Origin: Sipunculus nudus
Lineage: Eukaryota; Annelida; Sipuncula; Golfingiida; Sipunculidae
Direction of reading: 5' to 3'
DNA length: 64,000 nucleotides
Assembly: GCA_026874595.1 (NCBI GenBank)
Contig: CM049310.1
Location: forward strand, 81,142,556 to 81,206,555
In this document: positions 48,201-55,224 of the stretch, piece after piece
Position numbering within the stretch: position 1 is the stretch's first letter
How the letters are laid out: the number at the start of each line of letters is the position of its first letter
Translations under genes and position numbers: made by a program
Notes under the pieces: generated by a model
What the model saw: only the letters and a program-made list of their open reading frames with translations
Database searches by the model: none
Told to the model about the DNA's origin: nothing

Positions 48201-51200
48201 GCCCCCACAAAATGTGGGGAAAATGGCTTCAGCATTATTATAAGACAAGAATATTATGGTATACCCTCCATCCATCTGTCCGTCCGTTAACTTTTAATGT
48301 TGCTGCAATAACTTACCAGGGCTTTGATTGAATTTTCATGAAACTCACCATAACAAATTACAAACAGATTATCTCACCCAAGTTCAATTATGGGCAACAT
48401 CCACAAATATTTAATAAGGTCATGGATCACTTGGCTACTTTGTAGTGTTGCCACGATAAGTTATAAAGAATTTAAGGATTTTGATCAAACTCATCGGAAA
48501 CATTAATCAATAACATATCTCACCTAAGTTTAATTTCCAGCAAAATCCATGCATATTTAATGAGGTCAGGGGTCACCACACTTTGGAGGCTCATTGGTGA
48601 CTTACCAAAAATCCTATGGATTTTCATGAAACTCATTATTCATATTTACCAATAGAGTTTCTCACCTGAATTACCTACCTTCTTATCAAAATACATGCAT
48701 ATTTAATGAGGTCACAAGTCACCAGACACACAACAGGCATATTATATGTATGTTTGCGGTGCTCTTGTTACAGTTGGAGTGGAAATTACCATACTGTGCA
48801 GAATCAGAATTCAGGTTAGGGATTGTGGGCTTCAAAATCTGCTGCCCATAATGCACTGGAGCTTCTACATTCACAGGGGGCTGAGGTGTAAAATGTAGTG
48901 AAGAGGTTAATGTAGTCCATTCAAGTATGATGGATAAGAATTGTTTCACTCCAAATGACATTTACATAGGTGTTTTTGTGGCAAAGATTCCATAGTGTAA
49001 GTAATATTTTGTAAGCATCAGTGTTTGAAATGTTTATAGAAAGTGTTTCCTTGAAATGTAACAAATTTTGATTTTTAAATTATGACTGTTGAGACTTACA
49101 GTCCCAGTTGTCAAAGCTGTCCCACTTTGCCTGCCAGGAAGAGGTTCATTTTGAGTAGAAAGGCAAAAGCAGAAGGCGGGGAAATTGCTTCATGTCAAGT
49201 GATGACTCAGCGATTCAGGTATTAACCAGTGTCCAGTGAGAAGTTAAACTGAGATGTTGCCAATACCATTGCTCTCAAATTTTCATTTCTATTGAAGGCC
49301 CTGGTTAAAATTAAATAAAATGACTGGTGATAGCTTTAGGCTACAGAATGATCTTTATATTGAATTAACATTTATAAATATTGTATAGATACCTTGGGCG
49401 GAAGAAATTGAACCACAAAGATGAACATTGGTTGGACGGTGCTGATGTCCTGGTACGGCCGTCATACTCGTACTGGACATTGAGTTACCTGCTCAGCCAC
49501 AGTGGCGCCACCAAACTGCTTCAACAGGAACCACTGAAGAAAATGGTGCCAGTGGATGAGTACTTACCCATCATGTTTGATCGTCATACAACGTGAGTTT
49601 TCTCGTAAATTGTCTCATTTATAATTGGCATATTTAAAAGTTGTTAGCTTCTGATATGCAAAGATACCCTTTTCATTTGCTGTACATCTGATTACTGTTT
49701 GATATTTTGTGGAATTCTAATTGATCAGATTTCTGTAAAATGGGGACATGGATTGATGTTAAATTTGATGTGCTTCACTCATGATTCACAATTACATCTC
49801 ACCTGCAACCCCAAAAAGGCTTAACATTGTATTAGCACTTTATATATGGAACATGCAGAAGACTCCAAAAAGATGCAAACCCTGTGGGCCATTATTTATT
49901 CCAATGAGTTAATGATGTCATTTAGATTCTTACAAATGAGGGTAACACTGCAGAGTGTGATTGGAATACAGTTGAATCTAGTGTGTAGTATAAATGCTAA
50001 AAGGGTGAATATAACTGTTAGGGCTTGTTAGAGGATTACACTTTGACTTTCAGTTTTATTGCAATAAATAGGACATGCTGATGTTTCTGCCCATAATCTT
50101 ACAGTGACAGAAATTTATGGGCACTCCAGCTATCGAGAATAAAAGATTTATTATATGCATACCCTTCAACTTTCCAAATGTTTTCTCGTCTTTTAGGTGA
50201 CAGTGTATCTTATAATATTTATATGGTACCAATTACTATTATAATCTGACCAGTGTCTGTCTAAAAGTGTCCTTTCACCTGTCACTTCAGATATTTTGGG
50301 ACAAAAACAGACTGTTTTCTCATATATTATTTACGGTAGTTGTTTAACTCAAATTCTTTGTATGGTGTGGTGGTGCAGGGCTCAACATTAATGGTTAACC
50401 ACTTGCCAGGGGCAAGTTCCAGAAAATAGTGGTAGGGTAAATAAAAGTCACCTTTTACTTGCGTTACTGGGCAAGTGGGTCCAACATAAACCTTTACCAA
50501 AGGCCTGAAAAGGATATTTGTGTTCTTTAATACAATCAATGATTTTTGAAGGGCAAGTAAAAATCCATGTAGGGCAAGTAAAAGCTAGATGCTACTTGCC
50601 TGACTATGCAAGTACTTTCAAAAGTTAAGGTTGAGCCCTGTTGTGGTTTCATAATAAATAATTGCTACATTACCTGGTTGATTTACTGACTTGTAATAAA
50701 TGATTTAATATTGACAAAAACCAATCGGCACCTTTTGTTTGGATGGATTATATTATAGTTACTGGGTGTTAGATATGATACTATAATCATTTCTGATGTC
50801 TTTTATTTTACACCATATTATTGTTGGGACAGATGATTTATTATAATCGATGATCGGTCAGCTGATGTTGCCAATCTGATGATCAATTTTGCATTGGCAT
50901 AATTGATTACAGAGTTTGTCACAAAGGTTAGGCCTTATAATTACAAAAGGTACACTTTCATAAAATTTATGGGAACAAACTTTAGAATAAGGCAAAAAAA
51001 ATAAAAAAGGTTCTCAGGCACTTTTTTCAGAAATCACTGCGGGCAGGCGTTGTATGTTTCGATAAAAATGTCATATGTTTAGAGAAAAGCATGAAAATAA
51101 CAGGGTTTTTTGCTAAACAGGTAAAAGCACTACATAAAAAGGAAATCATATCAAAATTGTATTATTTTATCTTCTTAAAAGTTGAAAATCTAAATAAACA

Positions 51201-52645
51201 TGTTTGATGCAGGGGGTTAAAATTGACGCGGGCAGTGCCTGAGAACCATACCTTTTATTTTTCTTGGCCTAATCCGTGTTAACCAATAGATTCATGCCTA
51301 AGTTTACTATATTGTTACAGATGTCTGTTACATATGTTGTTTACACTTGATTTGTGTGGCGCGGGCATGGCTTGTTGATGTAGCAACCTCGCCTTGCCGG
51401 GTGTTGCAGGCTCGGTGTAATCCGCATTGGTTGAACTTGTGTAGAAACACAGGGCTCATACTAATCTGGAACTTTCCGGGCTGGTCCACTTTATGAGCGC
51501 GTGTCTTGTAATGTTCTTTGGGAGTGTGTATTATGTATTGTTGGGTTCTTTGGGGTTGTTGGTGAAACAGAAGTTTCTAGAATTTTCGGATGAAAAGTTA
51601 TAAATAGGGGCTGGGTTTTAGAGCAGAGAGAGAGAAATATTCCAGCGAACAGGGAAGAGTGTGAGCCAGTTTTGGACCTATCCGATAACTGCAAAAGTGT
51701 CAGGGATTCTAAGAATTAAGTGTAGATTAAGTGCGGCCTGTCTCCAGTTTGCTTTTGGGATTATTACAAGAACTTCACTTTTGGATTACAACAGATTGAC
51801 TTTGTGATTGAATTGGACTATTATTCTCTGAGAAGATTTATGTGAACTGTTAATCTGGATTATACGTTTTAAAGGACTTGTTGTCGCTGTGACAGTGGTG
51901 GTATCCAGGTAGTGTACACTTTATTTATTATACTGTGTAATTGTATTGATTTACTGTCATACTGTTATTATACTGTGTAATTGTATTGATTTACTGTTAT
52001 ACTGTTGTTATACTATGTAATTGTATTGATTTAATGTATTGTAATGTTAGGGTTGTGTTAAGAATAAATTATCATTGTTTGTTAACAAAAAACCACTGAC
52101 TTCTTTATTCATTCCCCTAGACATTTCACACTGCCTAGTGTTACAGAATCTGATTTTTTTGGTCTCCGTAACCAAATTTATGCTTGTCACGGCTTCGTGA
52201 TCTGTTGATATTAGGTTTCGTAACAATATATACACATGTAGGCTGTAGATTTATAAGATATATTAACCTATATTAGGGGTTATATATCAGATGAGAGGAA
52301 GTACTCCTAAAAGTCAACCAATTATTACTGGTGATTGATCATGAAATTACAACTGTTTCCTAACACTTCTCAGAAGTGACTAATAATCAATCATCAGTTT
52401 GCTGATATGCTCTCAATGATCAATTATGATCAAGCTAGCAACTACCAACACAACTCCATGTTTTGTTTTACAGGGATGAATGGAAGCTGCAATATGAACC
52501 TCGTGACTTGCAGGCGTTCTCTGCAGAGCCACTGCTAGTTGAGCCCACACACTACACCGGGGAGCCCGGTTACATCACAGATACTGAAAACTCTGACGTC
52601 ATTGAACCAGGGACGGAAGCCTTGGGACCCAAAACAGAATTATGA
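26978..52645 (+). CDS. COLGALT1: Procollagen galactosyltransferase (GT25 family), 14 exons
   Basis: Endoplasmic-reticulum enzyme that adds galactose to hydroxylysine of collagen-like chains. Exons: 26978-27204, 32255-32367, 33807-33922, 35013-35077, 35621-35696, 38156-38360, 39256-39375, 40275-40348, 41296-41402, 44394-44468, 45830-45887, 46109-46236, 49389-49592, 52474-52645. All introns are GT-AG and all junctions keep phase; the sum is 1740 nt, 579 residues (vertebrate homologues are slightly over 600). Residues 8-24 are a hydrophobic signal peptide. An N-terminal GT-A-like domain carries DAD (155-157). The GT25 domain carries INLARRPDR (336-344), [23 protein letters not shown] (425-427) and [12 protein letters not shown]. 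The C-terminus has DTE (559-561) and ends in KTEL, in the place of the ER-retention tetrapeptide. The ATG context is CCAAAATGT. Whether it is COLGALT1 or the pre-duplication ancestor cannot be told; the family assignment is firm. Confidence 0.95.
27577..27915 (+). repeat. Interspersed repeat family I, copy 1 (intron 1)
   Basis: Matches 36158-36415: CCCCCGCTTC, GTTTGYCTRTCTGTC, CGATAACT, TTGATTTCATTTAA-type block, CAGTGACTGCT, TTTTGGAGTGTC, ending near GGAGACATAAATT/AGAGGACATAAATT. Family not recognised. Confidence 0.7.
28008..28118 (-). mobile_element. Truncated hAT-like MITE (intron 1)
   Basis: The reverse complement aligns with the left half of the element at 50376-50640: ACTTGCCC, CCCTACCAC..ATTTT, AAGTAGTTAAC, and the terminus TTAATGTTTAGCCCTG. 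The other half is missing. Confidence 0.65.
29005..29180 (+). repeat. Family G repeat unit (intron 1)
   Basis: Starts GCTCAGCTGACTTTCAGTCAT and contains CAGGGCACAAATCGTTA and GACCTATATTCT, as in the 15478-16700 array. Confidence 0.65.
29256..29940 (+). repeat. ~125-bp diverged tandem repeats carrying AGGTCA half-site clusters (intron 1)
   Basis: About five units, each with AACCTTTCATC..CTTTCACATA, GCTCACCTACCAA, GAGAAGA and a cluster of nuclear-receptor type half-sites. Clusters at 29320, 29466, 29609 and 29737 read as AGGTCA direct repeats with 2, 1 and 0 base spacing. An isolated AGGTCA-T-AGGTCA follows near 30070. Confidence 0.75.
30080..32254. other. Remainder of COLGALT intron 1
   Basis: No further exon or transposon terminus could be supported. 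The CAGCTGAGCGTCATGACC motif at 31390 recurs at 42854, so a repeat fragment is present. Confidence 0.45.
32255..32367 (+). CDS. COLGALT1: COLGALT exon 2
   Basis: Residues 76-113, including RSDHNIDNS, the counterpart of the conserved TDHNxDN segment. The acceptor follows a T-rich tract. Directly after the donor a 20-bp motif (TGTATTGATCATGTATGGCC) is repeated nearly three times. Confidence 0.9.
32880..33060 (+). repeat. Interspersed repeat family J, copy 1 (intron 2)
   Basis: Matches 36760-36935: TTGCATC.TCAT..GCCTAA, GTG.GT.CTTCA, AGATGT.AAG.CACTCTG. Confidence 0.55.
33184..33368. mobile_element. 185-bp palindromic MITE (intron 2)
   Basis: The two ends are inverted repeats of about 54 bp with few mismatches (left GGTATTGCATTGTGCATCAG, right reading GGTATCACATTGTGCATCCA on the minus strand). 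The centre resembles 58189-58292. No coding capacity; superfamily not assignable. Confidence 0.7.
33807..33922 (+). CDS. COLGALT1: COLGALT exon 3
   Basis: Residues 114-152, with [20 protein letters not shown]; ends in phase 0 after LF, just before the DAD motif. Donor GTGAGT. Confidence 0.9.
34008..34150 (+). repeat. Family G repeat unit (intron 3)
   Basis: GCTCAGCTGACTTTCAGTCAT, GAGCTATAGTGAT and AGCAGGGCACAAATTGTAAC mark the unit. The rest of intron 3 shows only a G run at 34756-34769. Confidence 0.6.
35013..35077 (+). CDS. COLGALT1: COLGALT exon 4
   Basis: Residues 153-174. Opens with MIDADVVL, the first acidic metal-binding type motif. Donor GTAAGT. Confidence 0.9.
35205..35485 (+). mobile_element. 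PIF/Harbinger-like MITE, diverged copy (intron 4)
   Basis: The right part (TGCCTGAGAACCAT..TTATTTATTTTGGCC) matches the right terminus of 50991-51269. The interior is diverged and the left terminus not clear. Confidence 0.55.
35621..35696 (+). CDS. COLGALT1: COLGALT exon 5
   Basis: Residues 174-199, PVIAPML...[12 protein letters not shown], ending in phase 0. Donor GTGAGC. Confidence 0.9.
36158..36415 (+). repeat. Interspersed repeat family I, copy 2 (intron 5)
   Basis: Second copy of 27577-27915, same orientation. Confidence 0.7.
36760..36935 (+). repeat. Interspersed repeat family J, copy 2 (intron 5)
   Basis: Second copy of 32880-33060. Confidence 0.5.
37850..38065 (+). repeat. Interspersed repeat family E, copy 2 (intron 5)
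   Basis: Second copy of 6590-6800, ending 90 bp before exon 6. Confidence 0.6.
38156..38360 (+). CDS. COLGALT1: COLGALT exon 6
   Basis: Residues 200-267, [21 protein letters not shown] and [16 protein letters not shown]. Donor GTGGGT. Confidence 0.9.
38361..39255. other. COLGALT intron 6
   Basis: Only a G14 run (38880-38893) stands out. Confidence 0.5.
39256..39375 (+). CDS. COLGALT1: COLGALT exon 7
   Basis: Residues 268-307, [19 protein letters not shown] followed by a Glu/Gln-rich helix-like stretch. Donor GTAAGA. Confidence 0.9.
39376..40274. other. COLGALT intron 7
   Basis: No feature recognised. Confidence 0.5.
40275..40348 (+). CDS. COLGALT1: COLGALT exon 8
   Basis: Residues 308-332, the linker [16 protein letters not shown] leading into the GT25 domain. 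Donor GTGAGT. Confidence 0.88.
40440..40950. repeat. Degenerate tandem repeat (intron 8)
   Basis: Recurring GACAAAATACAGTGTCTGTG, AATAGTTCAGAATACAGTCT and TGTACAGGTAGTGTGGCCAA blocks with period varying around 50-70 bp, at least six partial units. Confidence 0.75.
41296..41402 (+). CDS. COLGALT1: COLGALT exon 9
   Basis: Residues 333-368, start of the GT25 domain: [16 protein letters not shown] and VEAVDGK. Donor GTAAGT. Confidence 0.92.
41403..44171. other. COLGALT intron 9, mostly unremarkable
   Basis: A family-G start (AAGCTCAGCTGACTATAAGT) lies at 41512, followed by a short related stretch. CAGCTGAGCGTCGTGACC at 42854 is shared with 31390. Nothing else recognised. Confidence 0.45.
44172..44330. 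mobile_element. Tc1/mariner-pogo-like MITE, copy 1 (intron 9)
   Basis: Starts TA-CAGTGAAACCCC and ends GGTTCTAGTG-TA. Internal blocks (CAATTAAGACCAC, TTAGAATTTCACAAAT) are shared, partly in reverse, with 52877-53053. TA flanks agree with the TA target duplication of this superfamily. Confidence 0.6.
44394..44468 (+). CDS. COLGALT1: COLGALT exon 10
   Basis: Residues 368-393, [17 protein letters not shown]. Donor GTAAGG. Confidence 0.9.
44990..45270 (+). repeat. Interspersed repeat related to 58189-58440 (intron 10)
   Basis: Shared order: TTTTAAAAATTG/GTGCATCCA, CTCTCATTGG, TTTGCCAGCCCTGG, GTAGAAACCA, AAAGCAGCAGTTAAA. Same family as the palindromic elements in intron 2 and at 58.2 kb. Confidence 0.55.
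45830..45887 (+). CDS. COLGALT1: COLGALT exon 11
   Basis: Residues 393-412, [19 protein letters not shown], a hallmark of GT25. Donor GTAAGT. Confidence 0.92.
46109..46236 (+). CDS. COLGALT1: COLGALT exon 12
   Basis: Residues 413-455, with [10 protein letters not shown] carrying the second acidic triad. Donor GTGAGT. Confidence 0.92.
46690..46812 (+). repeat. Short tandem duplication (intron 12)
   Basis: TTTGTTTACATG.T.AGCCAATCAGATTTT-type segment occurs twice, about 63 bp apart. Confidence 0.6.
47161..47390 (+). mobile_element. PIF/Harbinger-like MITE, left-truncated (intron 12)
   Basis: Collinear with 51050-51269 (TTTCGATAAAAA, GCTAAACAGGTAAAA, CACTACATAA, TGCCTGAGAACCATACC) and ends TTTTTTGGCC followed by TTA. 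The left terminal repeat is missing. Confidence 0.7.
47769..48735 (+). repeat. ~150-bp diverged tandem repeats interrupted by a SINE (intron 12)
   Basis: Units share ATGGCTTCAGCATTATTATA, CTGTCCGTCCGTTAACTTTT, CAATAACTTACCAGGGCTTT, CATGAAACTCA, ATCTCACC.AAGTT and ATATTTAAT.AGGTCA. The SINE at 47925-48206 lies between two near-identical half-units. Confidence 0.7.
47925..48206 (-). mobile_element. tRNA-Met-derived SINE (intron 12)
   Basis: The minus-strand head GGGGGCGGTGGTGTAATAGT carries an A-box. CTCATAATC has a CAT anticodon in place, and GGTCGTGAGTTCAAATCCC provides the B-box, matching the elongator tRNA-Met anticodon-to-T-arm region. The body includes CTGCGATGGACTAGCATCCC, a central block typical of metazoan SINEs, and the tail ends in AGCCCAGCAGACTT. 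Confidence 0.8.
48780..49215 (+). repeat. Interspersed repeat family D, copy 2 (intron 12)
   Basis: Second copy of 4400-5045, lacking its extra internal segment. Confidence 0.65.
49389..49592 (+). CDS. COLGALT1: COLGALT exon 13
   Basis: Residues 455-523, [20 protein letters not shown] and [15 protein letters not shown]. Donor GTGAGT. Confidence 0.92.
50376..50640. mobile_element. hAT-like MITE (intron 13)
   Basis: 16-bp terminal inverted repeats with one mismatch: CAGGGCTCAACATTAA at the left; the right end reads CAGGGCTCAACCTTAA on the minus strand. Flanking octamers TGGTGGTG and TTGTGGTT agree at six of eight positions. The interior holds several GGGCAAGT motifs. Length 265 bp, non-coding. 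Confidence 0.75.
50991..51269. mobile_element. PIF/Harbinger-like MITE, complete (intron 13)
   Basis: Bounded by TAA on both sides (50988-50990 and 51270-51272). Termini are GGCAAAAAAAATAAAA and, on the minus strand, GGCCAAGAAAAATAAAA, extending inward to a shared GGTTCTCAGGCAC. TWA target duplication and GGC start are hallmarks of PIF/Harbinger. Length 279 bp. Confidence 0.8.
51313..52225 (+). mobile_element. Solo LTR (intron 13)
   Basis: Ends are TGTTAC...GTAACA, perfectly inverted, flanked by ATAT on both sides (51309-51312, 52226-52229). It contains a TATAAATA (51599-51606) and an AATAAA (52063-52068) at spacings expected for an LTR promoter and polyadenylation signal, in the same direction as COLGALT. 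The right half is shared with 1-468. No internal coding region adjoins it. Confidence 0.8.
52474..52645 (+). CDS. COLGALT1: COLGALT exon 14 (terminal)
   Basis: Residues 523-579 plus [23 protein letters not shown] and ITDTENS (third acidic triad), ending KTEL. The preceding acceptor follows TTTTGTTTTACAG. Confidence 0.92.
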
Positions 52646-52872
52646 CAAGAAAAATTGGCCACATACAGTAAAGTGGTCTTGTTGGTGGCTGGTCCAACTC
52701 TGTGGTTCACATGTCTCGTGTATATAGCATGTACATTCTGTCTATAATGAGCAGCTCACATTGTCACTCAAAATGTTAAGTAAAAATCTGCCCTTTGCAC
52801 TTCATTTCATTTTCCAACACATTTTGGAAAGTTAAGAAAAAGTTCTTTTAAAGCTATGTTTTGTTGTCACAA
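52646..52872 (+). other. Probable COLGALT 3' UTR
   Basis: Directly follows the stop codon. The first canonical AATAAA I see on this strand is at 53269-53274, beyond a MITE; the true cleavage site is unknown. Confidence 0.4.
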
Positions 52873-52876
52873 AGTA

Positions 52877-53053
52877 TAGTGGAACCCTACAATTAAGACC
52901 ACCTTGGGGACTGACCAAAGTGGTCGTAATTTTGGGGTGGTCATATTTGTGAAATTCTAAATTACATGAACCATAAATTTTGGACCAGGAAAGGTGGTCG
53001 TAATTGCAGGGTCGGTTGCAATTGTGGGGTGGTCGCAAGGCAGGGTTCCACTG
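52877..53053. mobile_element. Tc1/mariner-pogo-like MITE, copy 2
   Basis: TA-TAGTGGAACCCT at the left and AGGGTTCCACTG-TA at the right, 177 bp, with repeated GTGGTCGTAATT motifs inside. It probably lies in the COLGALT 3' UTR. Confidence 0.7.
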
Positions 53054-53466
53054 TATGCTTATTACAGCAATGGAATGCAGTACTCAAAATCTTGTATGAA
53101 TTCATGTGGTGTTATAACACTGTGGTATAGGATCAATGATGTCCTAGATCACACTACACCTGTTGATTATACCTGTGGTCACCTGGTCCCATTAAGTTAT
53201 CCACTGAAAATTAATTTTGTGTGGTTCATTCCCAAGATAAATGGATCATTGAAAATAACTAGAGCAAAAATAAAATTTTCCATGTGCATTGGCATACGGT
53301 ATTCTATTTGCCAACTAAACACAGCTTAAGTCCGATGATTTAGGTGAAAAATCAAGCTGGGAATCACAATGATAGAGGTCGGGAGTAGGTTAGTATAGAT
53401 GAGCTATTTGCTTGGTGGATTAAGTGTAAGGTAGGTATACTGAGTGGCTTATATGTGATACAGGAT

Positions 53467-55026
53467 CAGGGTTGGGGCCAGGTACATGCAAAAGTACCTA
53501 GGTACAGGTACAGGTTCTTGTGAAATGGTCAGGTACAGGTACAGGTACAGGTACAGGTACAGCATTATTGTAGAGTACCTAGGTACAGGTACAGGTACTT
53601 TAGAAAGTACCTAGGTACAGGTACAGGGACATTTTAAAGATATTTGAACTAATGATAATTGCAAAAATTTCTTGTAGATATGCGATCATAATTTGTAATA
53701 GAATGGCTGAATACATCATTAAAAGGTTTTAAATTATATCTTTTTATATCATCACGAAAAAAAAACGAGCCAGCTGCATATGTAAAGGATCGCCTTTAGT
53801 AAATGTAATAAGTTAAAGAAGGTGATAAAGTTTACAAAGTTAGTAATACAGAAATATAAAACTTTCATTCATATACTAAAATATGATGTCACTCTTTCAA
53901 ATCAGGTTTTGAGTTTTAGAGTAATGTTTTAAAGTCAAAATCTCTGGAAGCACCACAAACTCTTAAAAATAGAGGCTTGACAGCTTGACTGAAAGGGAAA
54001 ATCTTATAATCAGTTTTTATAGACTAACTTCACGACATGAACAATAATACACACATAATTTTAAGTAACAATAAACATGTTCATTGCAGTCAGTCACACT
54101 GAGGAATGTTTTGAGAATTAAGAGCACCTGCATTTGATGCTTGAGCAGGGACATTTTTCTGTGAAATGGAATGTTCAGCTTTTTTTTGGCATATGTTGAG
54201 AGTTCAGTTACACGATATGTACCTTCTTCACTTCTTCGTTTTTCCTTCACCAATGTTCTTTGTATACTAGACAACAGGTATCTACATGGGGCATGTGAGC
54301 AACACTGTCCATATCCTTTTCTCTCTACCCTTTATATCTGATAATGCCACAATGAACTTCCTTTGTGGAAGCTGGAGGTAGCCAGGCCAGCATGCATACT
54401 AGCCATAGCCCAGTCAACTTTAAAGGCTGCTTGGATTAAAGCTTAGTAATTACCCCTGCCTGGATAAGGGTGACAGCTCAGTACACTTACTTGACCAAAC
54501 CTGATGTCCATTTCCAGTATCATTACCTGTAATCCTCATAACTGTGAATTGTGCATCTAGGTACAAGTACCATTACCTGGCCCCAACCCTGTTCTGTGTC
54601 TACATTGCATGGGCATGAGGGCAGCTCTGTTCCTATCCTTTGTCAGTTGCCTGACACTTGTGCTGATAATGTCACAATGAACTTCCTGTTTACAGGCTGT
54701 AGGTTGACCAGCTTGCTAGCCCCACTAGCTACAAAGGCAGCAGGGATGAATGCTTTGTAATTACCCCTGCCTGAGATAGGTAACTGACCTGACAGGGGTG
54801 ACAGCTTTGTTCAAGCAATTGACCCAAGCCTGGTGTCCATTTCCAGTATCACATTTGTACCTGAAGTACCTTATACCAGGTACAGGTACTTAAGTTCCAG
54901 GTACAGGTACAGGTACAAGGTACTTCCTACTCATGAAAGCCAGGTACAGGTACAGGTACAGGTACTCTGAATTGTGTACCTAGGTACAGGTACAGGTACA
55001 GGTACAGGTACCTGGCCCCAACCCTG
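53467..55026. mobile_element. hAT-like element with perfect 8-bp target duplication
   Basis: Inverted ends CAGGGTTGGGGCCAGGTAC; flanking octamers are both TACAGGAT (53459-53466, 55027-55034). Subterminal regions are packed with AGGTAC/GTACAG repeats and the palindrome GTACCTAGGTAC (53494, 53575, 53607, 54976). A third copy of the terminus ends at 54591, and about 300-400 bp before it are duplicated downstream. There is no transposase frame. Confidence 0.9.
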
Positions 55027-55224
55027 TACAGGATAGGATTGTAAGTTAAGAACAGTAATTGATAGCAGGTGATTTGACATCATCTGTTATTTGGTGACAT
55101 AAATTATGACAACAGAAATAGGACCTCTTCATCTCGACATCATTTCTTTTAATTTTTTACTCATGTCTGCCAACTCATCACTCTCATATCTGTCACTCTG
55201 TAAATGTCATGTCTCCCATCCCCA

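Noticed and set aside
48135-48206. Possible tRNA-Met gene on the minus strand
   Set aside because: The anticodon and T-arm match, but the acceptor and D arms do not pair and the sequence continues into a SINE body.
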